Part shown: positions 1-6,457 of the stretch, piece after piece
Numbering within the stretch: position 1 is the first letter of the stretch
Layout: each line of letters opens with the position of its first letter
Assembly (NCBI GenBank): GCA_003503535.1
Contig: DOCI01000113.1
Span: forward strand, 14,456 to 20,989
Origin: Planctomycetaceae bacterium
Lineage (GTDB): Bacteria; Planctomycetota; Planctomycetia; Planctomycetales; Planctomycetaceae
DNA length: 6,534 nt
Direction: 5' to 3'
The notes under the pieces: generated by a model
Database searches by the model: none
What the model saw: the letters and a program-made list of their open reading frames with translations, nothing else
Told to the model about the DNA's origin: nothing
Translations under genes and position numbers: made by a program

Positions 1-290
1 CCGACTGCGTAATGTCGGACAACTTCACTGGTTTGAGATGCTTCGAGGTCAAACAGTTGAGCCAGCGTTTCACTGGAAGTTGCAAATTCGAAATCGTCCG
101 AGAAGCTGGCGGCTTTATGCAGGGAAACGGCAGCTTGATCCTGATCACCATCCCAAGCCTGATACAGACCAATATCGTACCATAATTCCGGGTTTTCTGG
201 ATGTGCTTTCGTCAGTTGACTTACAACCGCAGCCGCTTCATGCCAGCAGCCCAGGGCAGACAAGCCAACTGACTTGCGGAAGATTTTCTC
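1..290 (-). pseudogene. In-frame continuation of the SEC-C/TPR gene beyond a premature TAA (runs off the left edge)
   Basis: Reading on past the TAA in the same frame gives 96 codons with no further stop to the window edge. They include L-G-C-W-H-E-A-A, then H-P-E-N-P-E-L-W-Y-D-I-G-L, then a W-D-G-D-Q-D-Q-A-A segment. This is a typical TPR-like pattern and matches what I remember of the middle part of longer SEC-C/TPR proteins. No ATG or GTG lies near the beginning, and the first possible start is a TTG at 261-263 with no clear ribosome site. A separate gene is therefore less likely than one gene split by a point mutation; for example, CAA, GAA or AAA could become TAA by one change. Alternatives are a sequencing error, translational readthrough, or re-initiation giving a second polypeptide. 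The true C-terminus lies outside the window. Confidence 0.75.
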
Positions 291-893
291 TTAATCTGCT
301 TCAAGATTGAGCGGTCGTAAATTGTGAACGCCACGCAGCGGATAAGGAACACCTTGATCGCCATCAAAATCGAGCAGGCGCATGAAGACCTGTTGGCGAT
401 CTTCATCTCTAACGAAACGCATTGCAAATGCCAGATGCTGACGGGCGGAGACCAGTTTTTCTTCTTCGTATAACGTCGAAGCAATCCCGGCGGCCATGCT
501 GCCGATCATTTCCGGGTGATATTTCACACCTTTGGTGAAAGCACGGTGAATAACTGAACGTGCCTTTTCGTAGCCATCCAAATCCAGAGCAGCTGTCGCT
601 TCGAGGATTCTCGCCAGTGGATGATCGGGAGATTCCTGCAGCAATGGCTGTAAAGTTTCCCGAGCCGAGGCAGCATCTTCCAGAAACAAATGGACTCCAG
701 CCAGAGAAGTGGCCACCCAGGCGCGAGCCGGATTCGAAGTGTAGATTTTCTGCAAAATTTTGAGAGCGGCTTTGGATTGACCACCTTCATGAAGTTGAAG
801 AGCTTTGACCATATCGGAAGCGATATCCGAACAGCAGAACTTCAACTTCTTACCGCTTTCACAAGGGCAGAGAGAATAGGGATCAAGTGACAT
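291..893 (-). CDS. SEC-C motif / TPR-repeat protein, N-terminal 200 residues before an in-frame stop
   Basis: The product opens with a SEC-C zinc-binding motif, as also found at the C-terminus of SecA and in many accessory proteins: C9-P-C11 and then K-F-C20-C21. From about residue 25 it is helical with TPR-like repeats: alternating Ala/Leu-rich helices and helix-ending turns such as N-P-A-R-A-W and S-P-D-H-P-L-A. The start at 893 is supported by an AGGAAG Shine-Dalgarno sequence about 8 bases upstream. The TAA at 291-293 falls inside a region that should continue, because the same frame stays open and TPR-like to base 1 (see the next entry). From memory, SEC-C/TPR proteins of this layout are several hundred residues longer, so 200 residues is short. 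A role as a protein-interaction scaffold is inferred from the repeats; no enzyme motif is visible. The gene is monocistronic as far as can be seen, with a long non-coding stretch upstream. The family call is firm and the function is unknown. Confidence 0.85.
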   Translation of the reverse strand: MSLDPYSLCPCESGKKLKFCCSDIASDMVKALQLHEGGQSKAALKILQKIYTSNPARAWVATSLAGVHLFLEDAASARETLQPLLQESPDHPLARILEATAALDLDGYEKARSVIHRAFTKGVKYHPEMIGSMAAGIASTLYEEEKLVSARQHLAFAMRFVRDEDRQQVFMRLLDFDGDQGVPYPLRGVHNLRPLNLEAD

Positions 894-1375
894 GAGACGA
901 ACTTCCTGCTGTCTGCAATTGAATTATGAATGTGAAAATCTCAAACCGATCTGATTCTGATGAGTCTGTTTTGCAATGAATCAGTAAATGTTTTGAAGTT
1001 TGAGGTCTGTCTGGAACGGTGTTCTGTTTTTTGTATGAGTTAATAGACGGTCATCAATTGAACGAAAAAATAAGATTCAAATCACAGACAGGCGTATCAC
1101 GTCCAATGAGTTGATTAGTTGCATTGATAAATCTGTTTTGAACCTGCTTCGAATAACTCTGGGCCTAAACAATAAAAATATTGACAACTTCTGCAAGCGA
1201 TTCCCGAACGATTTGTATCGTACGACTGACTACGAAAGTGTCATAAGATTCTTACTGCCAACAGGATACCAGAATCGATAGACGCTGACGAGTCTATGTG
1301 ATCTACAGCATTACTATGTGCAAAATTGACGGTTCCCTAAGCGGAAGCGGAAAGTCCAGAACCTTTAATTCCTGC
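894..1375. other. Intergenic region of about 480 bases with no supported gene
   Basis: This stretch separates two minus-strand genes and is visibly more AT-rich than the flanking coding sequence. No open frame of useful length with a ribosome site was found on either strand. I checked it for tRNA features (a GTTCRA T-loop, a CCA end, a matching acceptor stem) and found none. It contains only weak structures: ATAGAC/GTCTAT at 1278-1283 and 1292-1297 around an 8-base loop, an 8-base palindrome at 1218-1225, and a tandem GCGGAA GCGGAA at 1341-1352. It must hold the promoter of the SEC-C/TPR gene near its left side and the 3' end of the lipoprotein transcript at its right side, but no convincing promoter or terminator can be named. 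Confidence 0.5.
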
Positions 1376-2233
1376 TTATTTATCTAACACGATGGCATCT
1401 TCGAGCAAATAAAGTTGCAGCCATTCTCCATCTTCGTAAATAGGGTCCATTCGCAATGTGCCCAGCACATCGTAGGGTCGCCCCTGAATATATTCAGCAG
1501 GTTTGCCAGCCTGAAGAATGGTTGAAATCCGATCGTATATTTTAGGCGTGCGACCAAAACAGCAGATTTCGTTATCCCGCACATGCTGAAAATATGTGAT
1601 TCCGGTTTTTGAAAGTGTTGGATACATAAATCCACGAATCAGAACACGCTTCCCGTCGAGATTTTTCAGCCAGTCGGGAAACATTTCCGGTGCATTTTCC
1701 GGGACGGGCTCCATATTAAGCACCTTCAGCAGGTCGATATCGTCAAATGAGACTCGTAACGCCTGATTGGGACCTTCTTTTTGAAAGGTTTTTTCTGCGA
1801 TCAACAACTTCGGTTCCAGCGGGGCCATTTGTTCGGCAGGGTTGGCAGAGGATGTCGAAGCAGGAGACATGACTTCGGCGTTCGCGGGCAAGACTTTAGC
1901 AATTGTGGCGTCATCAGAAACTGGTTTCTCAGAACTTGATCCCAGCTCTGCTACTTCAGGAGCAGTGCTCATGGGGACGATAATCGGCTCTGAATCAGGT
2001 GAAGGGCTTCCTTCCTCAGCTGACGAAGCAGCGACTTCCACTTCAATCGGCGACTGGGAGGTCGATTCAGGAATTGCATCTGGTGAAGTGCCAGCGGATT
2101 CCGTTTCCAGCGAATTGATACGATCCTGATCGGAAAATTCGCGAAACTCAGTGTTCTGTGAGGAATTGCAACCACACATCAATGCACACGAAAATGCGAC
2201 TGTGATTAAAAGGCTGAACGGGAGTTTTCGCAT
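1376..2233 (-). CDS. DUF3299-like lipoprotein with MYP/CCFG domain
   Basis: The predicted protein is 285 residues. Residues 1-22 form a lipoprotein signal: M-R-K, a hydrophobic stretch, then A-L-M-C-G-C-N-S-S, with Cys22 (after Gly) as the likely lipidated residue. The frame is open further upstream to 2404, but that extension is basic, non-hydrophobic and lies wholly in the neighbouring gene, so the start at 2233 is chosen; only a weak GAAG ribosome site precedes it. Residues about 30-150 are a low-complexity Ser/Glu/Pro/Ala linker, probably a disordered tether. Residues about 165-285 form a compact domain with R-G-F-M-Y-P (200-205), I-C-C-F-G (223-227), P-K-I-Y-D-R-I, and Y-I-Q-G-R (248-252) leading to L-G-T-L. 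The same motifs occur in the upstream gene, whose 3' end overlaps this one by 28 bases, so the two are probably co-translated. The similarity to DUF3299 is from memory, and the biochemical role is unknown. The domain should sit outside the cytoplasm, attached to a membrane by lipid. Confidence 0.88.
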   Translation of the reverse strand: MRKLPFSLLITVAFSCALMCGCNSSQNTEFREFSDQDRINSLETESAGTSPDAIPESTSQSPIEVEVAASSAEEGSPSPDSEPIIVPMSTAPEVAELGSSSEKPVSDDATIAKVLPANAEVMSPASTSSANPAEQMAPLEPKLLIAEKTFQKEGPNQALRVSFDDIDLLKVLNMEPVPENAPEMFPDWLKNLDGKRVLIRGFMYPTLSKTGITYFQHVRDNEICCFGRTPKIYDRISTILQAGKPAEYIQGRPYDVLGTLRMDPIYEDGEWLQLYLLEDAIVLDK

Positions 2234-2913
2234 TTGATGGCTTCGATGGAGTAAACCGGCTGCAAACCTTCCGGAGTCGTGTCGGAAGTCAGTTTCAGCG
2301 TTCCTGCGACAGCAACGCGTCCCTGAGAGTAGTTGGCTCCTGCATCGTCCTGCATTTTGATGAGAATCATGTCGGTCGGCTTGGGTTGACCACCGAAACA
2401 ACATTCGCCCGTGTCTTTGAGAAGTAGAAATTGCGACAATCCTTTCGTCTGTCGCTGGGGATACATATATCCCTTCAGAAAGATGGGTTTATCAACCAGT
2501 TTGGCGACATCGGGGTGCAACCCGATTTTCCCTTCCTCTACAGCGAAACCTTTGGCGGAAATTTCCTGAGAAAAACTGACCCGCCGATAACCTTCTGGAA
2601 CTTCAGTTGAATAAGCATAAATCTGGGACCCCATTCCAGCAATCCCAAACACCAGTGAGAGCATCATCGCAATCAGAGCAGCCCACTTTCCACTGTAGGC
2701 TCCGTCCGAGGTCGTAATTGTCCAGACGGCAACCAGACTGACGACGAAACCAATGACTGCCAGGATGACACCGACAATTCCCAGCAGAGAAGAGGCGGAA
2801 ACCAATCCCAGCACAACGGCTACCGGGACGATTACGGGGGTCGGTCGATAATCGAATTCGTTGGCCTGCAAATCCTGGGGAGTGAACGTAGTGTCAGGTG
2901 CCATGGTTGACAT
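2206..2913 (-). CDS. Membrane protein with C-terminal DUF3299-like MYP/CCFG domain
   Basis: The protein has 235 residues. Residues about 26-67 are a long hydrophobic stretch, probably two membrane helices with a Ser-Ser-Leu-Leu-Gly turn, and residues about 77-98 form a third. The C-terminal part (about 105-235) carries K-G-Y-M-Y-P (147-152), E-C-C-F-G (170-174), P-K-P-T-D-M-I, and Y-S-Q-G-R (195-199) leading to A-G-T-L. From the MYP methionine to the first Cys is 21 residues and from that Cys to the Tyr is 24, exactly as in the downstream lipoprotein. The start at 2913 is preceded by GGAGCAGG about 9 bases away; an ATG three codons further in has no such site. Topology is not certain, but with three spans and a short N-terminus the domain could face the same side as the lipoprotein. 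It is the first gene of a two-gene operon. The vicinal cysteines could bind metal or form a disulfide, which is inference only. Confidence 0.88.
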   Translation of the reverse strand: MSTMAPDTTFTPQDLQANEFDYRPTPVIVPVAVVLGLVSASSLLGIVGVILAVIGFVVSLVAVWTITTSDGAYSGKWAALIAMMLSLVFGIAGMGSQIYAYSTEVPEGYRRVSFSQEISAKGFAVEEGKIGLHPDVAKLVDKPIFLKGYMYPQRQTKGLSQFLLLKDTGECCFGGQPKPTDMILIKMQDDAGANYSQGRVAVAGTLKLTSDTTPEGLQPVYSIEAIKCENSRSAF

Positions 2914-3213
2914 TATTAAAGACCTGCTCCATTGGGAATAATCGTAAAAAATCTTATCAGAGTCATCTTCAAACGAATAAATGACCTACCTGATTTTAGA
3001 CGGAGTTTAAGCGAGTCTGCAACGACTTTCTCCACCCTTGGCAATTCCTACGCAGAAAACCCGAAATTGTTGGAAAATTCGCTACATTCACAAGGGATAT
3101 GGCCCCAAATAGACCCTGCTTTAACGAATTGTATGCTACTTGAGCCCATCAGAAAACGGTCAATCCCCCATAATCATTCTCTGTTCGTGTCTTATCTCGC
3201 CTCCTGATGAGAG
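2914..3213. other. Intergenic region of 300 bases upstream of the DUF3299-like operon
   Basis: The region lies between two minus-strand genes and should carry the promoter of the DUF3299-like pair and the 3' end of the metallophosphoesterase transcript. A plus-strand frame is open at 2932-3207, but it begins with TTG, lacks a ribosome site, has an amino-acid pattern with no domain or hydrophobic core, and reads away from the operon, so it is not annotated. On the minus strand, a TTGAAG followed about 17 bases later by TTTTAC lies upstream of 2913, but the match is too weak to call. No strong hairpin followed by a T-run was seen. Confidence 0.4.
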
Positions 3214-3948
3214 TCATCCAGCGTCTTTCGGAATCCCAGCATCCTCAAGTGTGAACCCTTTAGTATAAACTTTGCGGGCAATTTGCTGCATCTCCTGTTC
3301 AAATCCAGCTGCCTCAAATTCCGCAATCAATTCTTCGATATCAAAATCGATCTGTCTGAATTCCGGATGGCCGTCCTGAATCACAACATAATTCGCCACA
3401 CATTCTCCGGCTTTCTGCTGCCCGACACTTCCCGGATTGATCAGTTTCACAGAGCCGATGGATTCGCCATAAGGTCGGTGAGTATGCCCAATGCAGACAA
3501 AATTCGCATCGATTCCCTGCAGGCGAAGTTTCCAGAATGCTTTTTCATCCATCGAATACTCGTGCAGCGGATCGAAAGGGGTCGCATGGATCAATAGAAA
3601 TCGCCCGTCTTCACAGGTCCAGTATTTTCGAACCGGAAGTCTTGAGAGATAATCGAGATTTTCGGCGGAGAGATTTTGCCAGTGCAGGATCCGCGAATAA
3701 TTTCTCAGACGATGCCACATGGTTTCATTTTTATGAGGTTGTATAAACTGGGCGACCGACTGATCATGATTTCCGCGAATGACGAGGGTTGCATTCTGAC
3801 GCGCCCATTCAATCACTTTATCGGGCTGCGGACCGAAATCGACGAGATCCCCCAGAATGAGGCAGGCATCGAATTCGGGCTCTGCATGATGGACTGCTTG
3901 AAGAGCGGTCCAGTTGGCATGAATATCAGAGAGAAGCAGGATTCGCAT
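3214..3948 (-). CDS. Calcineurin-like metallophosphoesterase, YfcE/YmdB type
   Basis: This 244-residue protein carries the full set of metallophosphoesterase motifs for a two-metal site: S-D-I-H (Asp8, His10), G-D-L-V-D (Gly33, Asp34), G-N-H-D (Gly59-Asp62), L-I-H-A-T (His121) and G-H-T-H (154-157). N-P-G-S-V-G-Q at 171-177 is typical of the YfcE/MJ0936/YmdB-like branch, which hydrolyses phosphodiesters and sometimes cyclic nucleotides. There is no signal peptide, so it should be cytoplasmic. The length is normal for the family. The last 40 or so residues are an acidic helical tail. The start at 3948 gives the Met directly before the first beta strand (R-I-L-L-L-S-D), which fits the family, although no good Shine-Dalgarno sequence precedes it. 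It is transcribed divergently from the sulfatase with 115 bases between start codons. The substrate cannot be told from sequence alone. Confidence 0.93.
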   Translation of the reverse strand: MRILLLSDIHANWTALQAVHHAEPEFDACLILGDLVDFGPQPDKVIEWARQNATLVIRGNHDQSVAQFIQPHKNETMWHRLRNYSRILHWQNLSAENLDYLSRLPVRKYWTCEDGRFLLIHATPFDPLHEYSMDEKAFWKLRLQGIDANFVCIGHTHRPYGESIGSVKLINPGSVGQQKAGECVANYVVIQDGHPEFRQIDFDIEELIAEFEAAGFEQEMQQIARKVYTKGFTLEDAGIPKDAG

Positions 3949-4006
3949 AGTCAGTGGAAATTCAGAGCAGGTGGATCATTCGGCGAGCAAATTGCATAAT
4001 GTCTCT

Positions 4007-4020
4007 GGGATGACGATCCC
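4007..4020. promoter_or_regulatory. Perfect 14-base dyad between divergent genes, possible operator
   Basis: GGGAT (4007-4011) and ATCCC (4016-4020) are perfect inverted arms around GACG. The dyad sits between the divergent start codons at 3948 and 4064, about 10 bases upstream of a GATAAT box and over the expected -35 zone of the sulfatase promoter. A repressor or activator site is possible, but a 5+5 dyad is short and can occur by chance. Confidence 0.25.
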
Positions 4021-4036
4021 ATTCTGATCAGATAAT
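4010..4036 (+). promoter_or_regulatory. Possible promoter of the sulfatase gene
   Basis: GATAAT at 4031-4036 matches the -10 consensus at five of six positions and lies 27 bases before the ATG at 4064, which would leave a short leader. The best -35 candidate is ATGACG at 4010-4015 with a 15-base spacer, which is both a weak match and a short gap. Planctomycete promoters are poorly defined by consensus, so this is tentative. Confidence 0.3.
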
Positions 4037-4063
4037 GACTCAAATGCGAACAGGATTTCAAAA

Positions 4064-5572
4064 ATGCACTCAACCTTACAAAAAATAATGTATGTGAATT
4101 CGCTCAAGATTTTATCGATTTCGATGTCGTTGGTGGTAGCCGTTATTTTTCTAATCACTCCTGTGCAAGTGATATCAAGTGAAGGAGGCAATCAATACAA
4201 TGTTCTGTTCATCGCAATCGACGACTTAAGACCCGAATTGGGGTGTTATGGCGTCGAAACCGCCCAGAGCCCTCATCTCGATCAATTCGCATCCACCGGC
4301 TTACTGTTCGATCGCCATTATGTGCAAGTCGCAACCTGTGGAGCTTCCCGATACGCATTACTGACAGGTCGCAGCCCGGCATCCAGTGGAGTCACCCGTT
4401 CTAATTCCGCCGCTTATGCGGGGCCGACCGCTTTCAAACAGAAACAGCAGGCCGGGGCACAAACCCTGCCGGAACTCTTTCGACGGTCTGGATATCAAAC
4501 CTGCTGCATTGGAAAAATCTCTCATACTGCCGACGGCAGAGTCTTCGAATACAATGGCAAGGGAGATGGCCGGGACGAATTGCCGAATGCCTGGGATGAA
4601 CTGGCGACACCGTTCGGTCCCTGGAAACGGGGCTGGGGGATCTTCTTCGCTTATGCCAATGGACGGAATCGTGAAAGCGGGCAGGGGGATAAAGACCTGA
4701 TGGAATTCATCGTCGAGAACGATGACGACCTCCCCGATGGTTTAATGGCTCAAACCGCATCTGAAAAATTGAAAGAATATGCCAGTCAGGAAAAACCATT
4801 TTTCCTCGGACTGGGCTTCTTCAAACCGCATCTGCCATTCGTCGCTACAAAACAGGACTGGGACGCTTTCGCGGAGACGGATTTCAAAACTGAAGGCTAC
4901 GACAAAACCGATTCCCGCTACTGGCATAAAAGCGGTGAGTTCTACAAATACAATGCTCCTTTTGAAAAAACACAGCCCTTATCTCCTGAGGCAATCGGAA
5001 CTTCACGGCGAGCCTACTACGCCTGTGTTCGCTATGTCGATCGGCAGGTGGGACGAGTTCTCAAAACGCTTGAAGAATCGGGCTTAGCTGACAATACGAT
5101 CGTCGTCATCTGGGGAGATCATGGCTGGCATCTGGGCGAGCAGCAGATCTGGGGGAAACATTCTCCCCTCGAACGAGCCAATCGCAGTGTGTTAATGATG
5201 AGGATCCCCGGCGAAACTGTACCCGGAAAAACGACTCAGGCATTGACGGAAACAATCGACCTGTATCCCACCCTGGTCGACTATTGCCAACCCGAATTTC
5301 AAAAAACAGATGCTCCCCTGGATGGACGTTCCCTGCGACCGATCATCTCCGAAGAAGCCACTCAGGTGAGAGAAGCCGCTTTGAGTTACTGGGGCAACGC
5401 GATCACGATTCGAACCGATCAGTATCGCATGATCGTCGAGTCCAATAAGCAGGGCGTTAATACAAATCGCGTCGAACTCTACGACTTGTCCGAAGAACTG
5501 GATGCGAACAAGAATATTGCCGACCAACATCCTGAAGTCGTCGAACAACTTTTCAAATACTTACCTGAATAA
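4064..5572 (+). CDS. Secreted sulfatase, iduronate-2-sulfatase-like
   Basis: This is a 502-residue type I (formylglycine) sulfatase, the family that hydrolyses sulfate esters on polysaccharides or glycosaminoglycan-like substrates. The N-terminus has a hydrophobic signal sequence (about residues 14-36), with cleavage probably near V-I-S-S-E. Visible active-site elements are D53-D54 (metal), the signature C92-G-A-S-R96 followed by Y-A-L-L-T-G-R (Cys92 is the residue converted to formylglycine), G-K151, K-P-H256-L-P-F, G-D352-H353-G and K365. The W-G-D-H-G-W-H-L-G-E segment with W-G-K-H-S resembles iduronate-2-sulfatase. The start at 4064 has AGGA eight bases upstream; ATGs at residues 9 and 21 lack a good ribosome site. 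Length is normal and there is no extra C-terminal domain. Maturation needs a formylglycine-generating or anaerobic sulfatase-maturating enzyme, which is not in the window. The substrate is not predictable here. No transporter or glycosidase gene lies beside it. Confidence 0.95.
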   Translation: MHSTLQKIMYVNSLKILSISMSLVVAVIFLITPVQVISSEGGNQYNVLFIAIDDLRPELGCYGVETAQSPHLDQFASTGLLFDRHYVQVATCGASRYALLTGRSPASSGVTRSNSAAYAGPTAFKQKQQAGAQTLPELFRRSGYQTCCIGKISHTADGRVFEYNGKGDGRDELPNAWDELATPFGPWKRGWGIFFAYANGRNRESGQGDKDLMEFIVENDDDLPDGLMAQTASEKLKEYASQEKPFFLGLGFFKPHLPFVATKQDWDAFAETDFKTEGYDKTDSRYWHKSGEFYKYNAPFEKTQPLSPEAIGTSRRAYYACVRYVDRQVGRVLKTLEESGLADNTIVVIWGDHGWHLGEQQIWGKHSPLERANRSVLMMRIPGETVPGKTTQALTETIDLYPTLVDYCQPEFQKTDAPLDGRSLRPIISEEATQVREAALSYWGNAITIRTDQYRMIVESNKQGVNTNRVELYDLSEELDANKNIADQHPEVVEQLFKYLPE

Positions 5573-5581
5573 AGTTTGACA

Positions 5582-5691
5582 GGCGAGCCGAGTCAGTCAT
5601 GACTCGGGTATTGTCACGATCCTTGTGCACTTTGTTAGCTTGAGTCAGTGATGAACCGAACCCATCCGAGCCATAACTGGCTCGGCTCGCC
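5582..5691. repeat. REP/BIME-like inverted pair of hairpins in the gap between convergent genes
   Basis: Two 26-base arms (5582-5607 and 5666-5691) are inverted copies agreeing at 23 of 26 positions. Each arm is a GGCGAG head followed by a perfect 8-base-pair hairpin. The left stem is CCGAGTCA (5588-5595) with TGACTCGG (5600-5607) around GTCA; the right stem is CCGAGCCA (5666-5673) with TGGCTCGG (5678-5685) around TAAC, then CTCGCC. Two of the three differences are a compensatory pair (T to C and A to G) that keeps the stem paired; the third is in the loop. The heads point outward. A partial third copy may lie at 5642-5657 (about 13 of 16 bases like 5590-5605). The element fills the space between the sulfatase stop (5572) and the coaB stop (5705). 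No T-run follows either hairpin, so it is not a canonical intrinsic terminator, although it may slow polymerase or protect 3' ends. Confidence 0.75.
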
Positions 5692-5704
5692 AATTTAAGA
5701 CGAT

Positions 5705-6334
5705 TTATGTAACCCGCCCAGCATTCTCCTCCAGCCATGCGACCAGATCCTCTGCAATTTTCGTTTTCAGACCTGTCCAGTGAGCAACCGTCTCACCCGA
5801 GTCATCCAGCAATTCAACCGTGTTATTCTCAGCGGCGATCGCTTCCGGGCGATTCAGTACAATCCAGTTACAGTTCTTGCGACGGAGTTTCTGTAGAGCA
5901 TTCTCACGTTCATTTTGAGCTTCGAGCGCGAATCCTAAAATCCAGTGACCGTCCTTCATTTTGCCAAGGGCAGCCAGCACGTCATCGGTTTCAATCATTT
6001 CGAGCGTGATCGCAGTTCCGGTTTTTGAAATCTTTCCACTCACACGACTTTTCGGCTGATAATCACAGACAGCAGCGGCTGCAATGACACCATCGCAATT
6101 CGGGAACAATGCCTGACAGGTCTGCATCATCTGTTCGGTCGATTCGACCGCATGATATTCACAGCCAACAGGCGGCGTCATCGAAACCGGCCCGCTCACG
6201 AGAATCGCTTCATGACCGGCATGCAGTATCGCCTGCACAATCGCATAACCCATCCGCCCACTGCTCGCGTTCGAGATATAGCGAACATCATCAATGTATT
6301 CCCGAGTGGGACCAGCCGTCACAAGAATCCGCAT
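5705..6334 (-). CDS. coaB: Phosphopantothenate-cysteine ligase, stand-alone CoaB
   Basis: CoaB joins cysteine to 4'-phosphopantothenate, using CTP in bacteria, as the second step of coenzyme A synthesis from pantothenate. The 209 residues correspond to the C-terminal (ligase) half of the usual bifunctional CoaBC/Dfp, with no flavoprotein decarboxylase domain in front. Key features are G-P-T-R-E (8-12), R-Y-I-S-N22-A-S-S-G-R-M-G (Asn22 matches the acyl-cytidylate-binding Asn of Dfp), A-A-A-V-C-D-Y-Q-P (86-94), G-K101-I-S-K (the Lys of the K-x-K-K motif), G-F-A-L-E (134-138) and W-I-V-L-N (157-161). The start at 6334 places Met directly before the first Rossmann strand (R-I-L-V-T-A-G-P-T), with TGGA about 9 bases upstream, so the protein is complete and not a truncated fusion. 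The segment after N161 is shorter than the usual phenylalanine/glycine-rich loop. The protein is cytoplasmic. A separate coaC is expected elsewhere; none is visible in the 200 bases upstream. Confidence 0.93.
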   Translation of the reverse strand: MRILVTAGPTREYIDDVRYISNASSGRMGYAIVQAILHAGHEAILVSGPVSMTPPVGCEYHAVESTEQMMQTCQALFPNCDGVIAAAAVCDYQPKSRVSGKISKTGTAITLEMIETDDVLAALGKMKDGHWILGFALEAQNERENALQKLRRKNCNWIVLNRPEAIAAENNTVELLDDSGETVAHWTGLKTKIAEDLVAWLEENAGRVT

Positions 6335-6361
6335 AAGTTATTTTCCAGGTCTGATATCTCT

Positions 6362-6382
6362 GTAGGTCAGGCACTGCCTGAC
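6362..6382. repeat. GTAG-headed palindrome, REP-like
   Basis: GTAG (6362-6365) is followed by GTCAGGC (6366-6372), ACT, and GCCTGAC (6376-6382): a perfect 7-base-pair stem with a three-base loop. A GTAG/GTRG tetranucleotide just 5' of a palindrome is the known hallmark of REP sequences mobilised by RAYT (TnpA-REP) transposases. It lies only 28 bases upstream of the coaB start codon, so it may also fall within the leader or promoter of that gene. No partner copy was seen in the window. Confidence 0.5.
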
Positions 6383-6434
6383 ATGAATTATGGCTCTTCA
6401 TGTAATTTAGTGACAAAACGTTGTTCTCAGGATA

Positions 6435-6457
6435 GCCCCGAAAGATTCTTTCGGGGC
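6435..6457. repeat. Perfect 10-base-pair hairpin
   Basis: The arm GCCCCGAAAG (6435-6444) and its exact reverse complement CTTTCGGGGC (6448-6457) enclose ATT. It would form a very stable stem on either strand. No run of T follows on either side, so it does not look like a standard intrinsic terminator. Its right edge overlaps the next GC-rich hairpin by two bases, so the two structures are mutually exclusive at their bases or stacked. Confidence 0.6.

Noticed and set aside
38..310. Plus-strand open frame opposite the SEC-C/TPR continuation
   Set aside because: The minus-strand reading is TPR-like and continuous with the gene upstream; the plus-strand reading is Pro/Gln/Arg/Ser-rich and lacks any family pattern, so it is a shadow.
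894..1375. Possible tRNA or small structured RNA
   Set aside because: TTCGAA at about 1147-1152 hints at a T-loop, but no acceptor, D or anticodon stems could be built around it on either strand.
1842..2129. Plus-strand 95-residue open frame rich in Ser, Ala and Gly
   Set aside because: It is antisense to the low-complexity linker of the lipoprotein, which naturally yields an open, low-complexity reverse frame.
1376..2404. Longer 342-residue version of the lipoprotein gene starting at 2404
   Set aside because: The extra 57 residues are Arg/His/Cys-rich, lie wholly inside the upstream gene in another frame and would bury a clear lipoprotein signal peptide that begins at 2233.
2932..3207. Plus-strand 91-residue open frame in the gap upstream of the DUF3299-like operon
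   Set aside because: It begins with TTG, has no ribosome site and no recognisable domain, and covers the region where the promoter of the minus-strand operon must lie.
3976..4191. Minus-strand 71-residue open frame between the divergent genes
   Set aside because: It overlaps the sulfatase start and signal-peptide coding region and the promoter area, with no ribosome site or domain.
5582..5691. Intrinsic bidirectional terminator for the convergent genes
   Set aside because: The hairpins are strong, but no T-run follows on either strand, and the paired inverted-copy design with shared heads fits a REP/BIME element better. Some effect on 3' ends remains possible.
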